Assembly: GCF_029852145.1 (NCBI RefSeq)
Contig: NC_079976.1
Coordinates: 7,750,001-7,814,000, forward strand
Reading direction: 5' to 3'
DNA length: 64,000 nt
Origin: Microplitis mediator
Taxonomy: Eukaryota > Arthropoda > Insecta > Hymenoptera > Braconidae
Shown: in pieces, positions 1 to 11,278 of the stretch
How positions within the stretch are numbered: the stretch's first letter is position 1
How the letters are laid out: each line of letters opens with the position of its first letter
The notes under the pieces: model-generated
Seen by the model: the letters and a program-made list of their open reading frames with translations, nothing else
Databases searched by the model: none
Told to the model about the DNA's origin: nothing
Translations under genes and position numbers: made by a program

Positions 1-115
1 TCTTGAGTCAAGAAAAAAAATTCTTGAGCCACGAAATAATTCTTGGTTCAAGTAAATTTCTCTTGGTTCAAGATTTTCGCTCTTGAATCAAGTCAACTTT
101 TTTATCAGTGCAGGT
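1..115. repeat. Cluster of TCTTG..CAAG motifs, partial foldback element
   Basis: Five short units of the form TCTTGxxTCAAG follow each other at the window edge; each is nearly self-complementary. The motif matches the inner arms (TTTCTTGG..CAAG) of the CACAG-ended elements at 60986 and 61346, so this is probably the right part of a related element cut by the window start. Confidence 0.5.
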
Positions 116-1391
116 ACAGTTAATTCTTTACAGTATTCTTCCAACTAAAATTTTATTCTACTATTTAAAACTTCTGAAAATAACTATGAAGAAAAAATAT
201 GATTTTTGTTTTATTTATCAATTTATATTGAGTGATTTAATATCACTCCAATGAAAAATGAGCTGGTATAGAGGCTTTTACCTTCTTACGAAACAGTTAA
301 AACTTTTTTATTTTTTTTTTAATTTAATATATAGATATTATTACAATATTAAATTTACTTTAACTGATGAGTTAAAATTTTGAATTAATATCAAATATTA
401 AATATTTATTAATTCCGATTGCGCATTGTATGTATTTTTCCAAAACGTCTGCTCTATTGTGTCGATGATTACAATCAAATATGTTTCGACATTTTTTTAA
501 CTTATCATCGTTTTCAGTTACGGAACAAAAGTAATTAATGAAGTTAATATATTCATGAATGTGTAATTACAGTTAATATAGATTAGATTAATTATTAATA
601 AAACATCGGTTAATTTATTATTTTAATTTTTATAATAATTTAAAAATAAATACTTTTTAAATAAATGGAAATTAAATTAAAAATTATTTATAAATAAGCA
701 GAGTTATAAAAGAAATAAAATGTAATGAAATTTCTTACTTTTTAATAATTAAAATCCATTTTCTCTAATGAAATTAATTTATAATAAGATACTATAAAAT
801 TTAGAATCATAAAAAATTTAATTCGCTGTATGCTATATTTTAGTAATTTACTTATTGTAATTAATTTATAAATATATTTATCAAATGAATATCTTATTTT
901 ATGAACTATTTTTACGGTTGAAAAAGAAAAAATTTGTCTATCGGTTGACCCTGCGGGCCAGCCCAAAAACTTTCCGCTGTTTTCGAGCTCAAGGTTGTGG
1001 ATACATTTTCGAGCTCTTCGAGCTTTCATCGAAAAGTCTTCTGTAATAACGCTAGCACGTTATACAATTGAATAAAAATAAAAATTAACTTTGGATTTTA
1101 TAAGTGAAGGTAATTTTTTAATTAGAAATTTCCATAAAATATTTGAGTTTTCAGAAACCGAGGGGAGGGGAAGGGAAGGAAAAAAAAGGGGGTGGAATTT
1201 TTTAAAATAAAAATTGCAAGAAGGAAAATTGCCGATAAGAGATTTATTGAAAATTTTATGCAGGGGAAACTTGGACGCCATGGGCTAATTGGGCCACGCG
1301 AAATTTCTCACAAAATTTAAATGTTAAAATTTTTTTTCAAAAAAGATTTCAAAATGATGAAAACCGAAAAATCTTTTCATATTTATTATAC
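116..1391. other. AT-rich gene-free stretch with a GC-rich repeated box
   Basis: Mostly A/T-rich DNA without a supportable gene. At 941-968 lies a GC-rich box beginning CGGTTGACCCTGCGGGCCAG that recurs in near-identical form at 14800. At 1155-1200 a polypurine run alternates G and A tracts. I see no promoter, RNA gene or splice structure. Confidence 0.5.
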
Positions 1392-1393
1392 TA

Positions 1394-1613
1394 CTGTAAA
1401 AAAAATTGCGGAGTGAACGCGGATCAAATCCGGAGTGAATACGAAAGAATGACTTTTTATTTTTGTGGTTCCCATAGTAAAATCCACTCCAAAGAAGACC
1501 TTATTTTAACCTCAAAATTCTGGATTATAGACGCGGATTGAAATAAAATCCGAAATCACTCCGCCGAAAAAAACTCCGTATTCATTCCCTACCCAGAGTA
1601 ATTTTGTTTGTAC
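1394..1613. mobile_element. CTGTAAAAAAT/GGAGTGAA foldback MITE (family 3)
   Basis: Starts with CTGTAAAAAAAATTGCGGAG directly after a TA dinucleotide (1392-1393) and carries GGAGTGAACGCGGATC-type subterminal repeats. The right arm holds the inverted forms (ACTCCGTATTCATTCC). The right terminus is degenerate. The same architecture recurs at 2807, 9933, 22140, 29090 and 61146. Confidence 0.7.
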
Positions 1614-1619
1614 CCTGTT

Positions 1620-2804
1620 ACCACAATTTTAACGTTAATCATTAGCCAATAATTATACGTGTAATGAACCGTATTACAAATATCAAAAACAGTGTTAAGA
1701 AACCATCAATGAGAATCGCCATTTTCTAACCACCATTTTGTCTTGAACGAGAAAGATCAGAAGTCAAGAGACGATTTCCGCAGTTCCGGAGGGTGGATAA
1801 CAAGTGAAAAAGGGGTTCATGGCGATTGATAAGGGGTGGAAAGATACCAAGGGTGATAAATAGGAAATAAGTAACTGCCGGAGGGCTCCGACAACGGATT
1901 TTACAAGCAATTTCTTGTCTACGTCTCGTCATTGGCGAGAAATTGTCAAATCGTACAAGACTCCCGTTCACCATTCGCGCCCCCTTATAAGAAAAAACCG
2001 AGTTACCTCATGGTAACTTAAAAAAATTCTACATAACTTGGCACCAAATATTCACATTAATTTTCCACCCCTAAATTCACTCGACTAAAAATTTGTTTAT
2101 TAAAAAAATGTCGTTCCATAAATGAATTTTTGCTTATAATAAAATAAATAATATATTTATAAATAAATGATTTATTTTACCATACTCATTTATTGACATA
2201 ATTATTTTTATGCTGATCCGTTGACATAAAAGGTATTATAAGATATTTTGTTCATTATCATTTCAAAGGTTTTTTTTTACATGTAAATAGAGAAAGTGTA
2301 TATTCGCCAGCAAGTTGGGACGCATGGACTTCTCCATAACAGTGACAGTGACTACTTTGAATAACGTGGATATGTCGTGCCGTTAGGGATGAATATGCAC
2401 CGTCGGGGGTAAACGGGGATTGATACTGTGACACGTATATGCACACCAACTGGAATGAGGATATGATGAGGCGTCAGTTGAAGTATAAAGATGAAATGGG
2501 AAAAAAAAACAAGTGAGAGAATATGAAGAAAAAAAAAAAAGAAAATAATAATACGCATCGTATATAACTTATATTTAAATATATGCATATGATGTATAAA
2601 GAAAAGAAAAAAAAGTATATTATAAGAGTAAGAGAGGGTAAAAGAGCGAAAAAAGTATACGGGCAGCCACTTTTCAACGATTTTCATAATAGCTACTCGT
2701 GTCTACAACTCAGCAGTCAATAATGGATGTTAGACTTGTACGCAACCCTTTGCACTAAGCATTTTATTTTTTTTTTTTTCATATATATAAATCTATATAT
2801 TTTT
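1620..2804. other. Unique islands between repeats, no gene
   Basis: Two GC-richer blocks (about 1730-1985 and 2275-2470) sit in AT-rich DNA. The minus-strand open frames here read mainly F, L, S, I and Y without a recognisable domain, so I do not call a gene. The blocks may be regulatory or old unique sequence. Confidence 0.4.
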
Positions 2805-2806
2805 TA

Positions 2807-3583
2807 CTGTAAAAAAATCGCGGAGTAAATCCACGCGGATGGATAATTTTTTATTCATTGACTCCGAAGGGGTCTGGGGTAAAAATATTTGCCCGAAATC
2901 ATAGAATTTTATTCAAAGCGACATAATTTTGGACGAAATCTCGCTGAAACCATAGAATTTTGTTGGAAAAAGTCGAAAGTTAGCCGAAAAAACGCCGAAA
3001 TTTTAATATTTGGAATGAACAGACCGAAAATAGGCCGATAAATTTAGTCGGCCTAATTTCGGTTTTTTTCAGGTCTAATTATCGGCCATTTTTCGACAAG
3101 TTTTCAGCCTTGGGTTCACTTTCTGGGACTTTTTCCGGCTGATAAAAAAATTAATCATTATTTTGACTTGAAATTTGTTTACCCGCGGATTTATCGCGAA
3201 GTAGATAATATTTCATTTTTTTAATTCCTTCGGATCGAATTTCACTCCCAAGGGGGTTATGGAAAATATTAATAACAAAAGAATTACTAATACATAGTAA
3301 TGTATAATCGTTAATACCTGAATCAATTATTTGTTGAAATAAATTTGTTTCTCATAAACAGTTATTTCTATTGAATATAAATTTATTTAAGTTTTAAAAC
3401 TTCGGACCGGAGTGAATGCAGGTTGAAATCAAATCCGCGTCATTTCAAAATCCTTTTACTTGATAAAAAAAATTCCTATTTACTCCGCAGACGGAGTGAT
3501 TTTTTTTCAGACTTCGGAACTTTGAGTTCGGATTGAAGTAAAATCCGTATTCATTACAGATTCACTCCTGATTTTGTATACAG
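2807..3583. mobile_element. Family 3 foldback element with an internal palindromic insert
   Basis: The left end CTGTAAAAAAATCGCGGAG follows TA (2805-2806); the right end reads GATTCACTCC...TATACAG. Between about 2880 and 3165 the sequence changes to a different repeat type rich in CCGAAAT and GGCCGATAA motifs with an internal palindrome at 3025-3064, suggesting a nested foldback. Typical GGAGTGAA/TTCACTCC units resume from about 3180 to the right end. Confidence 0.65.
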
Positions 3584-3589
3584 GCATTT

Positions 3590-4290
3590 TGTAATTTTAT
3601 TTATTTTTTCTCTCATCTCATTTCCTCTACAAACATTCGATAGTTTTTCCCAACTAAAGCAACTAAATTATTGACAGAAGACATTATAAGAAATCGAATT
3701 AGCTCAGTCAAGGCATGTTCAATAAATTTACTTTAACCGACCATAAATTCGATGTCGATTTTAATTTAGCAAGAAATAAAATTATGGAAAAGCTAAATAA
3801 ATATTTCATTTGACAAATAATTTATTAAATATTTATTTATAGGATATGTAGATATCTATAGATAAATATAGTGGAGGGAATATATTACAGCGGGATGTTT
3901 GACGAGTAGTAGAGCTAAAGGGGATGGACCATGATTGAAAGTGTAATAGGCCCGCCATCTTGATAATACCCTCCTGCGCCTCTTTTTTAAGTCAATTAAC
4001 TGAGGGTTGGATGGTAGCGTCAAGAGTTGTGATGGCGACGACAGGAAGTGAACATTAAATGTATTTAACGATTTCTTCTACCGGAAATCAATTTTCTTTT
4101 ACTCACAATATTAAACATTGGAAAATATTTAATTGACACACAAAAAAAAAGAATAAATAAACAATAGAAAGGGGACCAGTACAGCGGCTCACTCCTAAAA
4201 TTTCATACAAAATTTCATACAAAAAATTTTTTCAAATTTTCAAATTTTTTAGCGGGAATTCAAAAATTTATTTGTTGAAATTTATACCAA
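3590..4290. other. Gene-free stretch with a GC-richer island
   Basis: AT-rich DNA with a more balanced block at about 3890-4050 containing a run of stops in all frames. Nothing recognisable as a gene. The tail (4195-4250) contains short direct repeats of TTTCATACAAAA. Confidence 0.4.
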
Positions 4291-4913
4291 CATAGGAATT
4301 ATGACCATAAATTATAGGAACAGTTCCTCTAATAGTATGGGAATCATTCCCATAATATATAGGAATGGTTCCTATAATGGTATTGAAATAGTTCCTATAC
4401 CATTCTGGGAATCATTTCCATAATATTATAGGCATAGCTCTCATACTATTAGAGGAACCATTCGTATAATATTATGGGAGTGGTTTCCATACTATCATGA
4501 AAAAATTAATTTAAAGAAAAGTGTGGTAATCACTTCTACAATACATATAAATGTTATTAAATATAAAAACAAAAATTCGACCAATGAAAAAAAAATTTGT
4601 ATTTGGCAAAAACATTAAAATTTTTAACAAAGTTTTTTTTTATCAAATTTAGCATCGAAGAAGCTTCATTTGAATCTCTCCGTATCATGAGGAAAATTTC
4701 TACACTATTTTGCAAAAAAAAATTTTTACGATATTATGGGAATGGTTCCCATAATGGTAAAGGCATTGTACCGGTATGGGCCCATACTATTATGGGAGCC
4801 ATTCCCATATATTATGGAAACGATCCCTATAATAGTATGGGTACAATTCTAATACCATGATGGGAACCATTCCCATAATGCATAGCAAAATTTCCCATAA
4901 TTTTCTTTCCGTG
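4291..4913. mobile_element. CACGG-type foldback element with TTCCCATAAT microrepeats, left end lost
   Basis: Left arm (4291-4500) and right arm (4730-4905) consist of many short self-complementary units of the type GGAATGGTTCCCATAAT. They flank a spacer (about 4500-4735) that is clearly homologous to the spacer of the copy at 11338 (shared TAATCACTTCTACAATACA and TTTGGCAAAAACATTAAAAT). The right terminus ends TTTTCTTTCCGTG at 4913, matching the other copies. The corresponding left CACGGAAAG terminus is absent, so this copy is truncated or degenerate. The small plus-strand frame at 4597-4860 translates the spacer and arm and is not a gene. Confidence 0.8.
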
Positions 4914-6470
4914 AAGCAAATTTTGATAGTACACTGTCTATATATTTGTTCAAATTTAAAGAGAACGAAAAAAAAAGAGAAATTTTTAAATTCTAAAAAA
5001 AAATCTGTAATTGCACGGGATCGTTAGACTATAACTGAACGGAGTTTGAATTTTAAATGTCCTGCAAGTCAGATCACACTCAATGTGTGAATGCGACACT
5101 TGTTTTCGCTTGTTGACAATCAGACGAATTCACGTGTATATTAATCTCCTGGTTACGAGTATACGAGGTAACAAAATAATAAAAAAAAGTATAAAGAGTA
5201 TATAGTAACCGTATAAAACAACATGGAATACGAAAATGCAATTAAAGAGAAAATATGCAATTCTAGTGTGACGTGGAAGCCGAGCGATGAAGGAACTGCG
5301 GGTGGACGGAAACATAGAGAGTAAAAGAGACATATATACATGTTAAAGTGAAAGAGAAAAAAATTATACACATATGCATATTTACTGGCGACACGCGTCG
5401 TTAGCATAACAAAGACGCCAACGATATGGACGATTCGCATCGTAATATTTCCTACCACAGCAACCAACTCTCAATACACTTGCATACCATCGCCATTCAA
5501 CCCTCTAACACAATCTATAATCATAGTTACCGACTGTTTAATATTTAATTTTTAAAATTCCTTAAATAAAAAAAAAAAAAAAATTCATTTCAATTTACAA
5601 TCATCATTATTTTTTAATCGTCATACATCAGATGTAGAATTTAATTATTGTAACTATGGAAATATTTAAATTCAAAGTGTCAGTTTTAGTATCGCGTATT
5701 ATTAATACCTCTGTAAATTCATATTAGATGGAAGTTATTGTGGCAAGTTATTTTGAATTATTATCAAACACAAGTAGATAGAAAAAAAAAAATTACGTTT
5801 TATCAAAAGACATTTAAACGAGTAATTAATTGGACGGAATTGAATACTGAGTGTACGAAAAAAAAATTGAAATGAAAGAATCAAACACGCACGTTCGGTA
5901 TGAGAATGTTGGATGTATTAAATAGTGTCTTAATTACGTGAGGACGTTTTATGCTAAATTTCCCCTAGATTCCATGCTAATTTCGCACTGAGACAGTTGA
6001 GTTTTTCAAATAGGCTCGTAATTTTCTTTTTCTGCTTTTTTGTGCTCGATTAATAATGGCCACTTGCTGGATGGAATATTTAAAAATTTATATATTATAT
6101 ATAGTATATAGTAGAAAAGGTAAAAGCGAGTATCTTATTTATGAATATTTATGATAAGAGCTATGGCCGGTTTATAAGAAACTATGGCCGTATGACTCAT
6201 CAACCCTTTCGGTAACTCCTTACTACTCAAACTTAAACGGAAATAACTATTCCCTTGTCTTGTTACCATATTCAGTCGTATTAGTTAGATGTATGAGGAT
6301 GATTTTATATATTCATATCGCGTGTGTATAAACTATACCTTTTATTTGTGACTCAATTTATATTTTCATAAATTATTTATTTCATTCATTTTTTATTTAA
6401 CTTTTTTTTTTAAATAAATTTTAGAGTTTTCTTTAATAAAAAGAGGAACATGTTTTTGTAAAAAAAAAAA
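4914..6470. other. Gene-free stretch with unique island
   Basis: A GC-richer block at about 5030-5480 is followed by AT-rich DNA. Minus-strand frames across the block lack domain signatures. Purine-rich GA segments at 5160-5350 explain the long F/S/L-rich antisense frames. No RNA gene seen. Confidence 0.4.
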
Positions 6471-6713
6471 AAGCTCCGGAACTTTTCGAAAAATATTCTT
6501 CATGAAGAAGTTATAAATTGGGACGATTTGAGACAGTAGAATTTTTTTGAATTCTCGATATTTAAAAACTAGAAAATTTAGTACTTGGAAGTGATTTTTG
6601 AAATTTTTCGGAGACGTTTTGAAAAAATTCGTTTCAATATTTTCTAGTTTTGTGTAAAAATTTCAGAGAAAAATGAATTCAGATTTAATTTTTCCGAAAA
6701 AGTTCAGTTTTTA
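6471..6713. repeat. Short inverted-repeat element
   Basis: Left arm GGAACTTTTCGAAAAAT (6479-6495) is repeated inverted as ATTTTTCCGAAAAAGTTC near 6690-6710. The 14-bp palindrome TTCTTCATGAAGAA lies just inside the left arm. It resembles a small foldback element. No clear target duplication. Confidence 0.4.
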
Positions 6714-6836
6714 ATGTTTTACTTATTTTTTTTTTTTTGGAAAAAAGTTACAAAAAATACTAAACCGATTAGTGTTTTTAGTTCAAAATTTTTTAAATCT
6801 TCAAAAATTTTAGCTGAAACTTTTTTTCTTTATACA

Positions 6837-7099
6837 GGCGGGACAAAACGGGACACTATTTTCAAAAAATGTATTTTTGTTCAAAAATATTTATGTCCAT
6901 ATGCAGAAAAATGGGGCAAGTTGACCAGCCCATGCATCGTGATCAATTCAAAATTTCAAAAAAAATTTCTTTCTTTACGTACTTCAGTTTACCCAAAGTT
7001 TTTTTGAAGAATACTAAAAAAAATTCAACCAGAGTTGAATTCACAAAAGTTTTTAAAAAAAATTTTTTTTTTTTTTACCGCGTGTCCCCATTTTTTCCT
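6837..7099. mobile_element. GGGACAAAACGGGACAC-type foldback (family 6)
   Basis: The left end reads GGCGGGACAAAACGGGACAC and the right end reads CCGCGTGTCCCCATTTTTTCC, its imperfect inverse complement. An internal ATGGGGCAAGTTGACC motif is shared with the family 6 copies at 18419 and 16120. Small plus-strand frames in it are low-complexity F/K-rich readings and are not supported as genes. Confidence 0.5.
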
Positions 7100-7109
7100 C
7101 GATATTTAT

Positions 7110-8340
7110 GAATGATTTCAAGAATACAAATTTGAAAATTCTCTTGAATGAACGAGACTAAAAATATGAATTAACCTGTCAATAAAGAGTTCGCGTTTCT
7201 GAAATAATTACTGGACTTTATATAAAGATTAAAAATTGATATTGATTATTTTATAAATAAATATATATATATTTAATTTCTATGTCAATGTGAATGACGT
7301 CATCGACGTATTTGAAGTAATAAAATAGATAATATCGAATAAAATAAAATAAATAATGAAATCATTGTATTCTAATTTGGTATAAAGTAAAGATATTTTT
7401 AAAATAAATATATACAAAAAGCGAATAAATAAATTATGATAAAAAGTATTTTTTTCAACTTAATATAATTAAAATAGAATTTATAATGTGACAGTAAATA
7501 GTCTAATTATAATTGAAATTTTTATTAAATTATAAAATATACATAGCATAAATATTAAATCATTTTCTCAGTGTTTGCCATTAAAAGAATGAGAAATTGC
7601 ATACATTAACGAACAAACGATAGAAAGATTTAAATAGAAGTTATAAAGATAGAAGAGAGCAAGGGCGTTCATTTATTACAGAGAATTTATTCGACTGTCT
7701 ATTTATGACTGTGACGGTGAACGTCAATTTATTAATATCCGCTGCAATGAGAAATTATAAGTCAAATGTATATACGAATGCAAATTACGAGACTAAAAGT
7801 TGAATGATCCATTCTTCAATGAATTTCTATCTCTCTCTTTCTCTTACTCTTTTTAATTCCTACAATATAAAATGCTTTTGTGATAATTATACACATGTAT
7901 AAATCCGAGGCTCATTTTTTTTTATTGAAAGCAATTTTTCATCTGGAAAGTCCATCCCCCCGTGTCTTTAGTATATGCATAATTTTTTTTTTATTTATTA
8001 TTCTTCCCATAGGTATATGAGGTTTTACGGACGATTAGTAAGTTTTTCAAATGGAAAACATCACATATCGAAAGTCATGTGAAGGTTTAACGATGCAAAA
8101 AAAAATCTTGTTCAATAAACAAGACAAGTGCGTTAATTGACGCTTTAATAAAAATATAAAGCTGATTTTTGTATTAAAAACTTTTATACTTTTGTTTAAT
8201 ATATTCATTATATAATTGGAAATGACGATAATTATGAGTATGAATTGAATTTTAAATTTATTGCGTTACAAAAGACTGAGGATTATTCATATTTGCCACT
8301 GATTCTGTGCACAAAAGAAAAAATAATTAATTTAATCATG
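7110..8340. other. AT-rich gene-free stretch
   Basis: Very AT-rich sequence with short (TA)n and A tracts and a pyrimidine run (CTCTCTCTTTCTC) near 7830. I see no gene, RNA or mobile element that can be delimited. Confidence 0.4.
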
Positions 8341-8349
8341 AAATTTTTT

Positions 8350-8970
8350 GAAATGCGATTCTTGGTTCAAATAATTGTTTTCTTAATTAAATAAATTATT
8401 CTTTAATCAATGATCAGAACTCTGGAATGAAAAATAATAAAATTATTCAATAGAGTATTTTACTTTTAATTTAAAATATTTATTGTTTAATAAAATATTG
8501 TAGTATTTTGAAGCAAGACATATTATTTTTGAACCAAGACGTAAAAGTAATTAGCCTAAGAAAATAATTTTCTTGGTTTATGAATAAATTGAGAAAAATA
8601 ATTGAGAGTCCGAACTGGGAATCGAACCCAGACCGATTTGGTTCGCGCCGAGTCCTCTTTTAGTTGAGCCACGGGTCCATCTTACGGCAGAATTTTTTAA
8701 CGGCTTTCGAATTCGATTTTTAAAAATAATATATTTTTATATATTTACAATAATTTTAATTATAAAATAAAATTATTCGATAGTAAAATAAAAAAACTTT
8801 TAAAATGCACTTGGCAATTACTAAAATCCGGAAACTCGTTTTCTTAAATTGAGTTTTTATTACTCTTGGCTCAAGTCAGTCACACTCTTTGATCCGAAAA
8901 ACTACAACTTGAATAAAAAATTTAATGTTCTGTAAGAAAAAAATTTTTTGAACCAAGACGATTTTTTTTT
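8350..8970. mobile_element. CTTGGTTCAAG-armed element carrying a tRNA-like segment
   Basis: ATTCTTGGTTCAAATAATTG near 8360 is answered by TTTTTTGAACCAAGACGATT near 8945, and further TTGAACCAAGACG and TCTTGGCTCAAG motifs lie between them. These are the same short inverted words found at 1-115. The central part contains a tRNA-like segment described separately. Boundaries are approximate. Confidence 0.4.
8606..8680 (-). pseudogene. tRNA-like pseudogene or SINE head
   Basis: On the minus strand a B-box GGTTCGATTCC (8618-8628) sits in a perfect 5-bp T-stem (CTGGG/CCCAG), and an A-box-like TGGCTCAACT lies upstream at about 8662-8671. Spacing fits an RNA polymerase III internal promoter. The acceptor stem (5' GGACCCG against 3' TTCGGAC) and the anticodon stem do not pair, so this is not a functional tRNA. 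It is either a decayed tRNA gene or the tRNA-derived head of a SINE. I see no poly(A) tail immediately downstream. Confidence 0.45.
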
Positions 8971-9059
8971 TTGTTCAATTAATATAAATTACTTATTGAC
9001 AGATTTTATTTGAATAAATAATTAATTTAGAATTTTAATAATATAAATATATCTATATA

Positions 9060-9330
9060 TTATAGACAATAATGTGATAGATATTTAATAGAGGAGTGAG
9101 AGAGAAAGAGCAAGAGAGAGACCTCGGGATGGGAAATCGCAACCAATGGCGGTCATCTATTTATATTAATTATCGGCGATTAGCAATACCAATTAATCGT
9201 ATTATCGTGGAGTAACGTGATGGAGAAAGGGCGAGAGACGAGGAGAATATACTTGCCTCTTTATTATTCTCTCCTCTCATCTCTTGCTCTCTTGCTCTCT
9301 CTTTAACTCTCTCAGCCTCATGAGTTATTT
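9060..9330. promoter_or_regulatory. GAGA-rich island with a PHO/YY1-like site
   Basis: A purine run (GAGTGAGAGAGAAAGAGC, about 9094-9120) is mirrored about 170 bp later by a pyrimidine run (CTCTTGCTCTCTTGCTCTC, about 9280-9300). Between them are CCGCCATTGGTT on the minus strand (complement around 9141-9152), which fits the Polyhomeotic-recruiting PHO/YY1 core CNGCCAT, and ATTA-rich homeodomain-like sites. Clusters of GAGAG and PHO motifs are known from insect Polycomb response elements; applying that here is inference. Confidence 0.3.
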
Positions 9331-9485
9331 ACTGTTATTGGTCGAATTATGCTACGCACGAATGCATATTTATGTGGCTAATTATAATTCACGATAAAAC
9401 ACCGTTGAGAATGATGATCGAACGTTTATAAAGTCTAGTGATAGATACCGTAGTCGAAAATTTGTCTATTATAAATGTCATGAAT

Positions 9486-9940
9486 ATTTTTTAAGATGAA
9501 AATTTTACCCGAGTCAAAAAACAAAGTCAGATTTAAGTCTCAAAGTTCTTAATGAGGTTTTTGAGGATCAATTTAGAATCTTAAGATTGATAACAGTAGA
9601 GATAGTTATCCTAGTTTAGTCCTCAAAGTACACGGAAACAAATTTACTGTTGCAGCAACAGTAAATTTTTTTTCGTGTAGTAGTTACGATCAATTTTACC
9701 ACTTTGAGGACTAAACTGGAATAAAATAATCTGGATTAGAGCCTCAAAATACTCAAAACATACAGGAATAATTTTATTCGCATTTAGACCTCATAGTTCT
9801 CATTGAGGATTTTTAGTACTAAAGTAGAGTTACTTTCTGGGCGGCAAATAAAACATCAAAGGAATTGAGGCTTTTGAGAATAAAACTAGAATTTGTTTTT
9901 TGACTCGGGTTCTCTAAGAAAAAATTTACACCCTAAAAAA
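9486..9940. mobile_element. CCCGAGTCAAAAAACAAA foldback element, copy A
   Basis: Left arm TTTTACCCGAGTCAAAAAAC (about 9503) and right arm TTGTTTTTTGACTCGGGTTC (about 9893) are inverted repeats, with outer TTTTTAGGGTGTAAA-type ends. Inside are repeated AGTCCTCAAAG / CTTTGAGGACTAAA words. A second copy in opposite orientation lies at 59297-59810. Copy A contains the 47-bp insertion at 9631 that copy B lacks. Confidence 0.75.
9631..9677. mobile_element. 47-bp micro-hairpin insertion with TA target duplication
   Basis: Arms CACGGAAACAAATTTACTG and CAGTAAATTTTTTTTCGTG form a nearly complete hairpin of 47 bp, flanked by TA on both sides (9629-9630, 9678-9679). The sister element at 59297-59810, read in reverse, has CTCAAAGTAGAAGTTACGA at this place, that is, a single TA with no insert. 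The CACGG end matches the larger family 1 elements, so this may be their extreme deletion derivative. Confidence 0.8.
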
Positions 9941-10169
9941 TTAGCAGAGTAAATCCGGAGTGAATGCATAACCAACGACGGTATATTTTGTTAATCCTCC
10001 GGAGTGAAATTCGGTCCTAAGGGAAATTTAATTTAAAATTGAAAATCCGGTTCAGAGGGAAATCAACTCCTAAATGGAGTTTATTTTCGTATTAAAATTC
10101 CAAATCGGAGTTAATTTGGATTGAAATAAAATCCGTCATCACTTCGAATTCACTCCCAATTTTTTACAG
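9933..10169. mobile_element. Family 3 MITE abutting the CCCGAGTC element
   Basis: AGAGTAAATCCGGAGTGAATGC near the left and the right end CACTCCCAATTTTTTACAG before TA (10170-10171) mark a family 3 element. Its left CTGT is missing where it meets the end of the 9486-9940 element. Confidence 0.65.
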
Positions 10170-10171
10170 TA

Positions 10172-11269
10172 AATTATTAGAGGAATTTAATTAACTAATT
10201 AATTTTATTTCTTGTACATAAGAATTTTATTAATGAGAAAATAAAAAAATATGTAAATTCTTAATAAATTAGAAGTAAAAAAAAAAATATGGAGACGTTT
10301 ACGCACAATTAATTTTCTTAATAATTCCCAATTGGAGGCAAAACTCAAGAGGAGTTTTCTCTCTACTAAGTCTTCACTAATAATTATGTGTACTTTAATT
10401 AATTGACTAATTACTAGCGCGATTAATGGTACAGAAAAGGAGAAAAAATATATAAAGAGAGAATAAAATGTCAAGGGTAGTGTTCTAGATGCTTCGACAT
10501 CCATCGAGGAAATCATTACTCGAGAATTTAATGACCAAGTGAACGGTACATTTTTTTTGCTCCTTTTGTTTCATAATTTTAGTAAATTTAAGGCTCTAAG
10601 TACTAAAATTAATGGCGAATAATTTTTAATAATTTTTTTTTTTATCAATTTAGTGCCGTGAGCTACTGAGAGAAAAATTGAGTGTCAAAAAAATTTTTTT
10701 TTATTATGCATAAAAGGGGCTTCACACATTTTTCAAAGTTCCAAGTGCTTACATTAAAAATATCTATAATTAAACTTTTCCGCGGGTTCATTTACAAGGA
10801 TGAAATATTTCCACTATAATTTCGTCTGCAACACAAGATACCCGACTGAAAATTGCACTCTGAGTGTCAAAAAATTTTTAAATATATAATAATAATAATT
10901 GTAATTAAAGCCATTAGACGGGCAGTAAAAGTTTGAAGGGAAATCTAAAAATTTCAATAAAATTTGGAACTTTGAGTATGCGAAAATTATCATACTTCTG
11001 TTACTTCATCAATAATTTGGGTACAACAGTTGACTAAACAAATAAATGCAAGTAGTTTGGAAAGTATTTGCCTGTCTCTACTGCTATGGAAAGTAACGAA
11101 GCTCGCAACAGAGTTTTAGCCCCGTTCGTACTAGTAGAAGGCAAAAGGGTGTAGTCTAAGGCAAGAGTGCATCTGATAAGTCTGTTGCCGTACTTAAAAC
11201 AGAACTATCACTTATGACACTTCATACATACTACATATATTTAGGTAGTTGACTCAAGAATCAATACAT
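10172..11269. other. Gene-free stretch with a dispersed repeat
   Basis: The segment 10725-10790 (AAGTGCTTACATTAAAAATA and neighbours) matches 23085-23145. A more GC-balanced block at 11040-11230 has no recognisable coding or RNA content. The minus-strand frame at 10205-10516 is F/I/L-rich without a domain and I do not call it. Confidence 0.4.
10725..10790. repeat. Dispersed repeat, copy A
   Basis: TTTTTCAAAGTTCCAAGTGC followed by TTACATTAAAAATATCTATA resembles 23085-23145 (TTTTCAAAATTCCGAGTGC, then TTACATTGAAAATGTCTATA) in the same orientation. Part of an unclassified repeat whose ends I could not fix. Confidence 0.5.
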
Positions 11270-11278
11270 AGAAAAGTA

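Noticed and set aside
8606..8680. Functional tRNA gene
   Set aside because: Acceptor and anticodon stems do not pair; only the T-arm and box motifs are intact.
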